Shown here: positions 51,842 to 60,150 of the stretch, piece by piece
How positions within the stretch are numbered: position 1 is the stretch's first letter
Layout: each line of letters starts with the position of its first letter
Assembly (NCBI GenBank): GCA_036000105.1
Contig: DASYGE010000012.1
Span: 62,001-126,000 of the forward strand
DNA: 64,000 nt
Reading direction: 5' to 3'
Origin: DASUBN01 sp036000105
Lineage (GTDB): Bacteria; Pseudomonadota; Gammaproteobacteria; Natronospirales; REEB76
Notes under the pieces: generated by a model
What the model was told of the DNA's origin: nothing
Databases searched by the model: none
What the model saw: only the letters and a program-made list of their open reading frames with translations
Made by a program: the position numbers and the translations under genes

Positions 51842-53305
51842 ATGCGCGCGAACATGACGGGGATAGTGAGGGTAACAGGCGCTGCGTTGCTGTTAGCGGC
51901 TCTGGCAGCCTGCGGCAGCGGCCTGGACAGCGGAGCGAGCAGCTCTTCTTCCTCAAGCGGCGGTGGGAGCAACAGCACCCCTCCCGGGATCCCCAACTCC
52001 ATCGTGTTCATCACCCCAGCGTCGACCAATACCGTAATCGCGCTCCAGGGGGCCGGCGGCCAGACCAATGCCACGGTGACCTTCCAAGTGGATGATGCCA
52101 GCAATACCGGGGTAAGCGGCGTACCGGTGACGTTCACCCTGATCCCGACCACAGGCGATGCCACCCTGACCACCGCCACCGGCACCACCGCGGCTAACGG
52201 CCAGGTATCCACCAATGTGGTCTCAGGTACCGAACATGGTTCCGTGACAGTGCATGCTGTGATCAGCACGCCTTCCGGGATCAAGACCGCGGATTCCAAT
52301 TCCCTCGCGATCACCACCGGCATACCGACGGAGGGGAACTTCTCCATGGCCTCGAAGAGTCTCACGGCCAATAACGCGGATGACACCCAGGGCATCACCG
52401 ATGTGATCACGGTCCAACTCTCGGACCGCTTCAACAATCCGGCGCCAGATGGTACCGCAGTCTCCTTCACCACGAAGTCAGGCCAGATCCCCGGCTCGTG
52501 CCTCACCGTGGGCGGCAGCTGCACCGTAACTTGGACCAGCTCGGGCCTGCCGAACCCCAACGATGTTTACCATTCGCCGGGCCGAGCGGAAATCCTCGCC
52601 TATACCGTCGGCGAAGAGAACTTCACCGACGTGGATGGTGATGGCGTGTTCGACAACAGCGATATATTCACGACTTCCACCAGCGGTGTCGACATAGATG
52701 CCTTCACCGAGAGCAGTAACCCTCCCGTCGATGATATCGGTGAGGTGTTCCTGGATGAGGCGGAACGAAGCACTAGCGGCATCCCCTTAAAGGAATTTCC
52801 TTCTTATATAGCTGGCAACTTCTACGTCGATTTCAACAAGAATAAGGTGCGCGATGCGCCGGATGGCAAGTACTACGGTTTCGGCTGCAAGGGTACAGCC
52901 ACAGTCCCCTGCGGCAGCACTGCCACCAAGGAAATCGGCAAACAGATATGCATCCTCATGTCCACGAGCGGTGCAGCAATAACCTCTCCGTCCGGCGCCA
53001 TCACAGTCGGCGCCGGAGTGAATCTAACTTTCATTGTCAGTGATGCGTACTCACATGCGCTTGCGAGTGGCGCCACTGTAACATTGAAACAATCCAATGT
53101 GACGGGTTTCGTGGTCACTTCTCCGCCCAATCTACCGTACACGTATCAAGACGAAGGTTGCGGGAGCGGGCCGATTAGCTTCACTGTAAAGGTCACTCCC
53201 GTAGTACCTGCTGCTGCTACGATGGGCGGCATATTACAGCTCGAGGTGATCACTCCGGGCGCTGGCGGCGCAACCACAGATGGCCCGATCATAACGCTCC
53301 AATAA
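51842..53305 (+). CDS. Ig-like-domain lipoprotein between pilQ and aroK
   Basis: A 487-residue predicted lipoprotein: signal peptide with lipobox LAAC (Cys near 24), a Ser/Gly linker, then invasin/Big-1-like repeats. NATVTFQVDDASNTGVSGVPVTFTL and DVITVQLSDRFNNPAPDGTAVSFTTKSG show two copies of the strand pattern. DVDGDGVFDNSD is a calcium-type Dx[DN]xDG loop. The last third is less regular, with AT-richer codons. It has AAGGAAATC before the ATG. No enzyme motif is seen. Its place, 32 bp after pilQ, suggests co-expression and perhaps a surface or adhesive role; this is inference. Confidence 0.75.
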   Translation: MRANMTGIVRVTGAALLLAALAACGSGLDSGASSSSSSSGGGSNSTPPGIPNSIVFITPASTNTVIALQGAGGQTNATVTFQVDDASNTGVSGVPVTFTLIPTTGDATLTTATGTTAANGQVSTNVVSGTEHGSVTVHAVISTPSGIKTADSNSLAITTGIPTEGNFSMASKSLTANNADDTQGITDVITVQLSDRFNNPAPDGTAVSFTTKSGQIPGSCLTVGGSCTVTWTSSGLPNPNDVYHSPGRAEILAYTVGEENFTDVDGDGVFDNSDIFTTSTSGVDIDAFTESSNPPVDDIGEVFLDEAERSTSGIPLKEFPSYIAGNFYVDFNKNKVRDAPDGKYYGFGCKGTATVPCGSTATKEIGKQICILMSTSGAAITSPSGAITVGAGVNLTFIVSDAYSHALASGATVTLKQSNVTGFVVTSPPNLPYTYQDEGCGSGPISFTVKVTPVVPAAATMGGILQLEVITPGAGGATTDGPIITLQ

Positions 53306-53331
53306 GTCCCCCAGGGATAGATCGTATCCAG

Positions 53332-53862
53332 TTGAGATTACCTAACCCTGACAAACTCTTCCTCGTCGGACCCATGGGATCCGGAAAGACGGCCATAGGC
53401 AAGGAACTGGCGCGGCAACTGGGCTTGGACTTCCTGGATGCAGACCAGGAGATCGAGCGCCGCACTGGGGCCGATATCCCGCTGATCTTCGAGAAGGAAG
53501 GCGAGGCAGGCTTCCGCCGGCGGGAACGGGAGATCATCCAGGAACTCACCCAGCGCGACTGCTTGGTGCTCGCCACCGGCGGCGGCGCGGTGCTGGACCC
53601 CGCCAACCGCGAGGCCTTGGGCAGCCGGGGCTTCGTCATCTACCTCAAAGCCACTGTAGGCGCCCAAGCGGCGCGCACCGGCAGGAACCGTAACCGGCCC
53701 CTGCTACAATCGGGTGACCCCACGGCGAAGCTGGAACAGCTCTTCGCCGAGCGCGCCCCGCTCTATGAGGGCCTGGCGCGGCTCACGGTGGATACCGATA
53801 GCGGGCAGGTGCGACGGATCGCGGAGCGCATAGTCGAGGCTTTGGGGAAACCGTCAACCTAG
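53332..53862 (+). CDS. aroK: Shikimate kinase
   Basis: A 176-residue kinase of aromatic amino acid synthesis. The P-loop is LVGPMGSGKTAIGKELA; DADQEIERRTGADIPLIFEKEGEAGFRRRE binds shikimate; LATGGGAVL and the lid RNRNRPLL follow. The start is TTG 53332; no ATG fits the family N-terminus. It is followed by aroB, the usual pair next to pilQ. Confidence 0.94.
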   Translation: MRLPNPDKLFLVGPMGSGKTAIGKELARQLGLDFLDADQEIERRTGADIPLIFEKEGEAGFRRREREIIQELTQRDCLVLATGGGAVLDPANREALGSRGFVIYLKATVGAQAARTGRNRNRPLLQSGDPTAKLEQLFAERAPLYEGLARLTVDTDSGQVRRIAERIVEALGKPST

Positions 53863-53886
53863 ATCCAAGATCCAGTTAAACAGTAA

Positions 53887-54966
53887 ATGAAGACCCTTCT
53901 AGTCCAACTCGCGAAGCGCAGCTACCCGATCCACATCGGCGCCGGCCTCCTCTCCCAGGGCATGCTCATACGTGAGCGCCTACAGAAAGAGCGCCTGTGT
54001 ATCGTCACCGATGACCGGGTGGGGCCACTGTATCTGGAGAAGCTCCGGGCGAGCCTGAAGCCTCTCGTGGTGGAGAGCGTCGCCCTGCCCCACGGCGAGG
54101 AGAACAAGGACTGGGAGAACCTGGACCTCATCTTCACCGCGCTCCTGAAGAGCGGTTATGGCCGCGACAGCGCGCTCATCGCCCTCGGCGGCGGCGTGGT
54201 GGGCGATCTCACCGGCTTCGCCGCTGCCTGCTACCAGCGGGGCATCCCCTACGTGCAGGTGGCCACCACACTCCTGGCCCAGGTGGATTCCTCCGTGGGC
54301 GGCAAGACCGCCATCAACCACCGCTATGGCAAGAACATGATCGGCGCCTTCCACCAGCCCCTGGTGGTGATCGCCGACACCGCGACCCTCAACACCCTGG
54401 ACGCGCGCCAGCTGGGTGCGGGTCTGGCGGAAGTGATCAAGTACGGCCTCATCAAGGACATCCACTTCTTCGAGTGGCTGGAAGCCAACATCCAGCTCCT
54501 GATGGCGAAGGACGAGGAAGCCCTGGACCGCGCCGTGGTGCGCTCCTGCGAGATCAAATCCGCCATCGTGGCAGCAGACGAACGGGAAGAAGGCGAGCGG
54601 GCGCTCTTGAACCTCGGCCACACCTTCGGCCATGCCATCGAGACGGCTCTCGGTCACGGTGAGTGGCTGCACGGCGAAGCGGTATCCGTAGGGTTGGTCA
54701 TGGCCGCTGCCCTCTCAGTACGCCAGGGCAACTTCAAAGCCACGGAATACCGGCGGCTCTGCCGGCTGCTGGAACGCGCGGGTCTGCCCATCGCACCGCC
54801 GGACAACGTCTCTCCCGAAGAGATGCGCAAGCACATGGGCCGTGACAAGAAAGTGCGGGACGGGAAACTCCGCCTCGTGCTGCCGAAGAGCATCGGTCAG
54901 GCGGTGGTGACGGAAGAGTTCGACGACGCGGCTCTGCAAGCCACGCTAGAAAACGAACCTTTGTAG
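53887..54966 (+). CDS. aroB: 3-dehydroquinate synthase
   Basis: A 359-residue NAD- and zinc-dependent enzyme that makes the first ring of the shikimate pathway from DAHP. LPHGEENKDWENL, ALGGGVVGDLTGFAAACYQRGI, TTLLAQVDSSVGGKTAINH and NLGHTFGHAIE with zinc-binding histidines are conserved. It lies 24 bp after aroK. Confidence 0.97.
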   Translation: MKTLLVQLAKRSYPIHIGAGLLSQGMLIRERLQKERLCIVTDDRVGPLYLEKLRASLKPLVVESVALPHGEENKDWENLDLIFTALLKSGYGRDSALIALGGGVVGDLTGFAAACYQRGIPYVQVATTLLAQVDSSVGGKTAINHRYGKNMIGAFHQPLVVIADTATLNTLDARQLGAGLAEVIKYGLIKDIHFFEWLEANIQLLMAKDEEALDRAVVRSCEIKSAIVAADEREEGERALLNLGHTFGHAIETALGHGEWLHGEAVSVGLVMAAALSVRQGNFKATEYRRLCRLLERAGLPIAPPDNVSPEEMRKHMGRDKKVRDGKLRLVLPKSIGQAVVTEEFDDAALQATLENEPL

Positions 54967-54990
54967 GCACCTATGGAAGGTGCCTACAAA
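54960..54990 (+). terminator. Hairpin at the aroB stop
   Basis: TTTGTAGGCACCT (54960-54972), 5-nt loop, AGGTGCCTACAAA (54978-54990): a perfect 13-bp stem that includes the aroB stop codon. It lacks a T-run. Confidence 0.65.
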
Positions 54991-55132
54991 AGCCATCCCA
55001 TAAGCTACTACGCTTGGTATGACTTTGTTGCGCTCCGGCTCGCCGTCCTCACGTACGCTAAAAGTACGCTCCGGGTGCTCGCCTCGCGCGCCTCGTCCTA
55101 CCCGCGCTCGTGACGCTTCTGAGATGGCTACC
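54991..55132. repeat. Dispersed palindromic repeat (family A), copy 2
   Basis: The core 55020-55100 is the reverse complement of the copy at 14911-14985: CTCACGTAC-GCTAAAA-GTACGCTCC, flanked by CTCCGGCTCGCC and GCTCGCCTCGCG. The outer arms AGCCATCCCATAAGC (54991-55005) and GCTTCTGAGATGGCT (55114-55128) are inverted with two mismatches; the right arm contains the dgt start codon. Read-through of the repeat creates a spurious 35-residue extension of dgt. Confidence 0.75.
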
Positions 55133-56263
55133 AAGACCTTAGCCATCTACGCAGCTCGTTCCGAGACCTCTCGCGGCCGGAAATACCCGGAGACTCCCCC
55201 CACCTACCGTACCGAGTACGACCGGGACCGGGATCGCATCATCCACTCCAGCGCCTTCCGGCGCCTCATGTACAAGACCCAGGTGTTCGTCTACGACGAG
55301 GGCGACCATTACCGCACCCGCCTCACCCATTCGCTCGAAGTCGCCCAGATCGCCCGTAGCGTGGCCCGGGTGCTGGATCTCAACGAACCCCTGACGGAAG
55401 CCATCGCGCTCGCCCACGATCTCGGCCACACCCCCTTCGGCCATGCGGGCCAGGACGCGCTCAACGAGGCCATGAAGGACTACGGCGGCTTCGAGCACAA
55501 CCTCCAATCCTTGCGGGTCGTGGACCTGCTGGAGGAGCGCTACGCCGAGTTCCCAGGCTTGAACCTCACCTTCGAGGCCCGGGAAGGCATCCTCAAGCAT
55601 TGTTCCCTCAAGAACGTCCGCACCCTTGGAGAACTGGGGGAGCGTTTCATCAACCGCACCCAACCCTCCCTGGAAGCGCAGCTGGTGGACGTGGCGGACG
55701 CCATCGCCTACAACAACCATGACGTGGATGACGGCCTGCGCTCGGGCCTGCTCACGGTGGATGAACTCAAGGAGACGACGCTCTTCCGGGAGCATTGCGA
55801 AGACGTGCGGCACCGCTACCCCGGCCTCCCCTTGCGCCGCCTCGCCCACGAGACCGTGCGACGCATGATGAATGCTCTCATCACCGATCTCATCCAGGAG
55901 AGCCGGCAGCGCCTCGAAGCCGCGGCGCCCGAGAATATCGAAGCTGTGCGCAAGGCCGGCAAAGTGCTCATAGGCTTCAGCGAACCCATGGCCGAAAAGA
56001 CCAGCGAACTACATCGCTTCCTATACAAGCATCTCTATGAGCACGAGCACGTGCGCCAGATGACGGATAACGCCCGTCAGATGGTGCAGAGCCTGTTCAA
56101 GGCCTACTTCGAGGATCCTTCACGGCTGCCGCAGGAATCCGCGGAGCGGGTGAAGCAGGAAGAGCAGGAGAAAGGGGAATCGGGGCGGGCCCGCATCGTG
56201 GCGGATTATATAGCGGGGATGACGGACAGATACGCCACGAAGGAACATCAGCGCACTACTTAG
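55124..56263 (+). CDS. dgt: dNTP triphosphohydrolase (Dgt-like)
   Basis: A 379-residue HD-domain enzyme that cleaves dGTP or related dNTPs to nucleoside and triphosphate. Motifs in order are RDRIIHSSAFRRLMYKTQVF, RTRLTHSLEVAQIAR (first metal His), AHDLGHTPFGHAGQ (HD pair) and VDVADAIAYNNHDVDDGL (last Asp). ATG 55124 follows the repeat element and gives the family N-terminus. The C-terminus ends KEHQRTT, shorter than the tail KEYQRLFATDA encoded by the downstream remnant. Confidence 0.93.
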   Translation: MATKTLAIYAARSETSRGRKYPETPPTYRTEYDRDRDRIIHSSAFRRLMYKTQVFVYDEGDHYRTRLTHSLEVAQIARSVARVLDLNEPLTEAIALAHDLGHTPFGHAGQDALNEAMKDYGGFEHNLQSLRVVDLLEERYAEFPGLNLTFEAREGILKHCSLKNVRTLGELGERFINRTQPSLEAQLVDVADAIAYNNHDVDDGLRSGLLTVDELKETTLFREHCEDVRHRYPGLPLRRLAHETVRRMMNALITDLIQESRQRLEAAAPENIEAVRKAGKVLIGFSEPMAEKTSELHRFLYKHLYEHEHVRQMTDNARQMVQSLFKAYFEDPSRLPQESAERVKQEEQEKGESGRARIVADYIAGMTDRYATKEHQRTT

Positions 56264-56420
56264 TCGACATACGCCTTTTCTCCCGCAATCTCGAACACAT
56301 CCTTCCATAGATCCAGATTCTGACCGGCCTCAAGAGAATTAACTATCCCCCCCTTGGGAATATGTATTTTTTGTGACAGCCGGCGCTCGAAAACCTGTAC
56401 GCAATAGCTCGATCAGATAA
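56260..56420 (-). pseudogene. Possible 3' fragment of a decayed gene
   Basis: Reading minus from about 56420 to a stop at 56260 gives an open frame with protein-like composition: FERRLSQKIHIPKGGI, then NSLEAGQNLDLWKDVFEI and AGEKAYVD. There is no start codon with a ribosome binding site. I do not recognise it. It lies exactly between the two copies of the dgt tail and may be what is left of an inserted element. Confidence 0.3.
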
Positions 56421-56487
56421 CCACACTCCTGAAACGCTGGCTAGCCCCTCCTCTGCGGCTCAAGGGCACCGTCCATTTTTCCCGATG
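56264..56487. other. Spacer between intact dgt and the second dgt tail
   Basis: 224 bp without an intact gene, AT-richer than its flanks near 56335-56380. It contains the minus-strand fragment described separately and, on the minus strand at 56386-56364, the segment beginning CCGGCTGTCACAAAAAAT that is shared with about 10710-10690. Confidence 0.5.
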
Positions 56488-56714
56488 CGTGCGACAGATG
56501 ACGGATAACGCCCGTCAGATGGTCCAGAGCCTGTTCAAGGCTTATTTCGAAGACCCCTCGCGTTTGCCGTAGGAATCCGCAGAGCGGGTGAAGCAAGAAG
56601 AGCAAGAGAAAGGGGAGTCAGGCCGTGCCCGCATCGTGGCGGACTATGATAGCGGGGATGGCTGATAGGTATGCCACAAAGGAATACCAGCGGCTGTTTG
56701 CCACTGACGCCTAA
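56488..56714 (+). pseudogene. Second, broken copy of the dgt 3' end
   Basis: Aligns with dgt 56044-56250 at roughly 86% identity. Most differences are third-position and silent. One CAG has become TAG, and one G is inserted within TATATA (TAT-G-ATA). After the insertion the frame continues to MADRYATKEYQRLFATDA and a stop at 56712, which looks like a more standard family C-terminus than that of the intact gene. The N-terminal 300 residues are absent. Confidence 0.88.
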
Positions 56715-56774
56715 GACCTGAGACCTCGCATGATAAAATCACACTACCCTTTCACCTGAATATTGGCTATATCC

Positions 56775-57491
56775 ATGCCTTCCACCAATCCCGTCCCCCG
56801 CCGCGAACGGCTGATAGTCGCCCTGGATGTACCCGATGCCAAGAGCGCCCGGGAATTCGTGACCCAGCTCGGCGATTCAGTCTCTTTCTATAAGATCGGC
56901 CTGGAACTCTTCATGGCTGGTGGGTATTTCGAATTGCTGGAATGGCTCGCGAAACAGGATAAGCGGGTGTTCGTGGATCTGAAGTTCTTCGACATCCCCG
57001 CCACGGTAGGCGCCGCGGTAAAGCAGCTCTCAAGCATGGGCGCGACGTTCTGCACGGTGCACGGTAACCAGGGCATCATGGAAGCGGCGGCGCAGGCGAA
57101 GGGCAAGCTCAAAGTGCTGGCAGTGACGGCGCTCACGAGCCTGGACCGGGGCGACCTGGATGATCTCGGTTTCCAGTGCGACGTGGACAAGCTCGTGCTC
57201 TCCCGCGCCAAGCGCGCGCTGGAAGCAGGTTGCGATGGCGTGGTGTCTTCCGGTCTCGAAGCCGCGAAGCTGCGGGAGTTCATAGACCATCGCCTCTTGG
57301 TGGTGACCCCGGGCATACGCCCGGTGGAGAACCGGCCGGATGACGACCAGAAACGCGCGGTGACCGTGGAGCAAGCCTTCCAGAGCGGTGCGGACTACAT
57401 CGTGGTGGGCCGGCCCATCCGCAAGGCAGCAGACCCGAAGGCCGCGGCGGAAGCTATCCAAAAAAGTATCGCGGACATCTTTACCCCTTGA
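56775..57491 (+). CDS. pyrF: Orotidine 5'-phosphate decarboxylase
   Basis: A 238-residue TIM-barrel enzyme that makes UMP. RLIVALDVPDAKSAREFV, VFVDLKFFDIPATV (catalytic Lys/Asp set) and VVTPGIRP, then the ADYIVVGRPI phosphate loop, are conserved. I use ATG 56775; a TTG at 56763 would add four residues. Its stop overlaps the hemE start. Confidence 0.95.
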   Translation: MPSTNPVPRRERLIVALDVPDAKSAREFVTQLGDSVSFYKIGLELFMAGGYFELLEWLAKQDKRVFVDLKFFDIPATVGAAVKQLSSMGATFCTVHGNQGIMEAAAQAKGKLKVLAVTALTSLDRGDLDDLGFQCDVDKLVLSRAKRALEAGCDGVVSSGLEAAKLREFIDHRLLVVTPGIRPVENRPDDDQKRAVTVEQAFQSGADYIVVGRPIRKAADPKAAAEAIQKSIADIFTP

Positions 57492-58558
57492 CCACCCCCG
57501 CCCTTAAGAACGATCTTTTGTTACGCGCGCTCCTGCGCGAGAAGACCGAGCGCACGCCGGTGTGGATCATGCGCCAGGCGGGGCGCTATCTCCCGGAGTA
57601 CCGCGAGATCCGCGCCCGGGCCGGGAGTTTCATCCAGCTCATGAGCACACCGGAACTCGCCTGCGAGGTGACACTCCAGCCGCTCAACCGCTTCCCCCTG
57701 GATGCAGCGATCCTTTTCTCGGACATCCTCACCATCCCCTCCGCCATGGGTTTGGGCCTGCACTTCGTGGAAGGTGAAGGCCCCGCTTTCGAGCGCCCGG
57801 TGCGGGATGCGGCGGCTATCGCGAAGCTCGGCGTGCCGGACCCGGAGACGGAGCTACGCTACGTGATGGACGCGGTGCGCATGATCCGCAAATCCTTAGG
57901 GGGCCGCGTACCGCTTATCGGTTTCGCCGGCAGCCCCTGGACGCTGGCCACCTACATGGTGGAAGGCTCATCCAGCCGTGAATTCAACCGCATCCGCCAG
58001 ATGCTCTATCACGAGCCGGAGTTGCTGCATAAGCTCCTGGATGTACTGACCCGCTCCGTGACCCAGTACCTGAACGCCCAGATCGCCGCGGGCGTGCAGG
58101 CGGTGATGCTGTTCGACACCTGGGGCGGCATGCTCACGCCCTCCGCTTACCGTGAGTTCTCCCTACAGCACATGACCTCGGTGGTGCAGGGCCTCACCCG
58201 CGAGCACGAAGGCCGGCGCGTGCCGGTGGTGCTCTTCACCAAGAACGGCGGACAGTGGCTCGAAGACATGACCGAGAGCGGCTGCGATGCGCTGGGCATC
58301 GATTGGACCCAGGATCTCGCCGACGCACGCCGGCGCGTGGGCGAAAAGGTTGCACTACAGGGCAACCTGGATCCGGCTGCGCTCTACGCGCCTTCGGAAG
58401 TGATCCGCGACCAGGTGTGGAAGACCCTCGCCAACTTCGGGCACGGTAACGGTCACGTGTTCAACCTGGGGCACGGCGTACATGCGGATACATCGCCGGA
58501 TCATGTGGCGGCCATGATCACCGCTGTCCATGACTTGAGTCCGGCATACCATCAATAG
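57488..58558 (+). CDS. hemE: Uroporphyrinogen decarboxylase
   Basis: A 356-residue enzyme that decarboxylates uroporphyrinogen III to coproporphyrinogen III. RTPVWIMRQAGRYLPEYRE and IGFAGSPWTLATYMVEG are signature sequences, followed by LFDTWGGMLTP and LGIDWTQDLADARRRVG. The start is TTG 57488, overlapping the pyrF stop (TTGA), so translation is coupled. A bidirectional terminator follows. Confidence 0.96.
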   Translation: MTTPALKNDLLLRALLREKTERTPVWIMRQAGRYLPEYREIRARAGSFIQLMSTPELACEVTLQPLNRFPLDAAILFSDILTIPSAMGLGLHFVEGEGPAFERPVRDAAAIAKLGVPDPETELRYVMDAVRMIRKSLGGRVPLIGFAGSPWTLATYMVEGSSSREFNRIRQMLYHEPELLHKLLDVLTRSVTQYLNAQIAAGVQAVMLFDTWGGMLTPSAYREFSLQHMTSVVQGLTREHEGRRVPVVLFTKNGGQWLEDMTESGCDALGIDWTQDLADARRRVGEKVALQGNLDPAALYAPSEVIRDQVWKTLANFGHGNGHVFNLGHGVHADTSPDHVAAMITAVHDLSPAYHQ

Positions 58559-58577
58559 AAGCCGGATTGTGCTTGAT

Positions 58578-58611
58578 AAAAGACGGGCGCCGTGAGGCGC
58601 CCGTCTTGTTT
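58578..58611. terminator. Bidirectional terminator between hemE and the M48 protease gene
   Basis: AAGACGGGCGCC (58580-58591), loop GTGA, GGCGCCCGTCTT (58596-58607), with A-rich and T-rich flanks. A perfect 12-bp stem between convergent genes. Confidence 0.93.
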
Positions 58612-58626
58612 CAGCATGGCAGCAGA

Positions 58627-60003
58627 TTATTTCTGTGCAGCAGGTGTCGGCTCCGGCGGCATCGCAATCACGGGATGCGCCGCATCGTAGGCCACGATGT
58701 CGCAGTCGTTGATGTGCTCCGCCTTCCACACCATGGCCCGGTGGATGCGATGCCAGCCGCTCGGATGATCGTAGAACAGTATCTCCTCGAGGGTGCCCGG
58801 CTGCATCTTGCGGTACTCGGAGAGATGGATAGCCGCCTGGGCGAAGCCGTCTGGCTGGCGCGCGGCGTTGAGGCCGAAGGCATCGGCCTCCGCTTCCATG
58901 GTGCGGGTGAGGGTGTTGTTAACCGGCGTGATCACGAAACCATAGACGCCCAGCAGAGCGATGACCAGCGGCAGGCCCGCCACATCGCTGATGGGCCCTA
59001 TGCCCCAACGCCCGCGGTAGCGCGCCTGCAGCGCGCCATAGCTCCAGCGCAGGAAAGCGAAACCCACGATGATGATGATGCCGATGAACACCATGCCCTT
59101 ATAGACGTGGTTCATCACATAGTGGCCCATCTCGTGGCCCAGCACCGCCTTGATCTCCTCTGGTGAACCCCGGTTCATGAGGTTGTCGTTCATGCTGATC
59201 TGCACGGTGTTGAACAGGCCGCTCACATGGGCGCTCATCTTCGTGGTCTGCTTGGAAGCATCGAACTCGAAGACATCCGTGGCGGGGATCTGGTTGGCCC
59301 GCGCCAGGGACAGGATCTGCTGCTTCAAGGGGCTGTCCGGTAGCGGATAGAACTTGTTGAACACCGGCTCCAGATAAGTGGGGCCGATGGCGACGCTGAA
59401 CACCAGGAACGCGAATGCCACGAGCGAACCCCACAGCCACCAGGTCTTGGGCGCATTGCGCACCACGGCATAGATGGCCATGATCGCGAGGGTACCGAAG
59501 ATGAGTGCGATCGCCAGGCCCTTCACCTGATCGCCCATGAAGGCGCCTATGTCCTGGTTGGACATGCCGTATTGGTGTTCCCGGAAATAGCCTTCATAGA
59601 GGGCCCAGGGGAGCGTGATCACGGTGGTGAGGATGATGTACTGGATGGCGTAGATGCCCGTCTGCACCCATGTGAAGCGGGTGATGCGCATCGAGAGATT
59701 GCGCATGCGCGCCGAGAGTTTGGTGCCGAGCAGGAGCCAGGCGACAAGCAGACCGACCACGAAATCCCAGAGGATGAGCCAATAGCCGCCCTCGAAATAG
59801 GCATCGGAGCGGGCCCGGGCCTCCGGCGAGAGGGTGGCCATCCATTCGTCCGTGGCCTTCTCCGCATCAAAATGTCCGGCAGCCGGCGCCGCTGCAGCCG
59901 GGGAGTTGGCATCCAACTTGCTTGTATTCCCTGGAGCGGCGTATGCAGTGATCAGGGACAAGGCGGCGATGGCCGCAAATACCAGGATCGCTAGGCGCTT
60001 CAT
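58627..60003 (-). CDS. M48 family membrane zinc metalloprotease
   Basis: A 458-residue Ste24/CAAX-protease-like enzyme: a signal-like N-terminus (MKRLAILVFAAIAALSLITAYA), about six hydrophobic helices, and a zinc site AVLGHEMGHYVMNHV (HExxH) with the third ligand Glu in MEAEADAFGLN. VFEFDASKQTTKMSAHVSG is typical of the Ste24 group. In bacteria these proteases are linked to membrane protein quality control; the substrate here is unknown. Confidence 0.9.
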   Translation of the reverse strand: MKRLAILVFAAIAALSLITAYAAPGNTSKLDANSPAAAAPAAGHFDAEKATDEWMATLSPEARARSDAYFEGGYWLILWDFVVGLLVAWLLLGTKLSARMRNLSMRITRFTWVQTGIYAIQYIILTTVITLPWALYEGYFREHQYGMSNQDIGAFMGDQVKGLAIALIFGTLAIMAIYAVVRNAPKTWWLWGSLVAFAFLVFSVAIGPTYLEPVFNKFYPLPDSPLKQQILSLARANQIPATDVFEFDASKQTTKMSAHVSGLFNTVQISMNDNLMNRGSPEEIKAVLGHEMGHYVMNHVYKGMVFIGIIIIVGFAFLRWSYGALQARYRGRWGIGPISDVAGLPLVIALLGVYGFVITPVNNTLTRTMEAEADAFGLNAARQPDGFAQAAIHLSEYRKMQPGTLEEILFYDHPSGWHRIHRAMVWKAEHINDCDIVAYDAAHPVIAMPPEPTPAAQK

Positions 60004-60067
60004 GGGAACACCCCCTGTGATGTGTTGCTAAGAGTATATGTGCCTCGAGCCAGGGGATGGCAACGAA

Positions 60068-60106
60068 ATGTCACCGGCTGACAAAAATTGTCAGGCCCGG
60101 TCACAT
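60068..60106. promoter_or_regulatory. Long inverted repeat between the M48 protease and pepE promoters
   Basis: CTGACAA-AAA-TTGTCAG (60078-60094) is perfect, and the arms extend outward with a 2-nt bulge and one mismatch through CCGG to ATGT/ACAT. It lies in the divergent intergenic region, where it could be an operator or a cruciform. Confidence 0.5.
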
Positions 60107-60150
60107 GCCTTTTGCCCAAAGCAATAACATAAAAGACCTAAGGAACCGTG

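Noticed and set aside
55019..55123. 35-residue extension of Dgt
   Set aside because: It is read-through of the family A repeat and is unlike any Dgt N-terminus.
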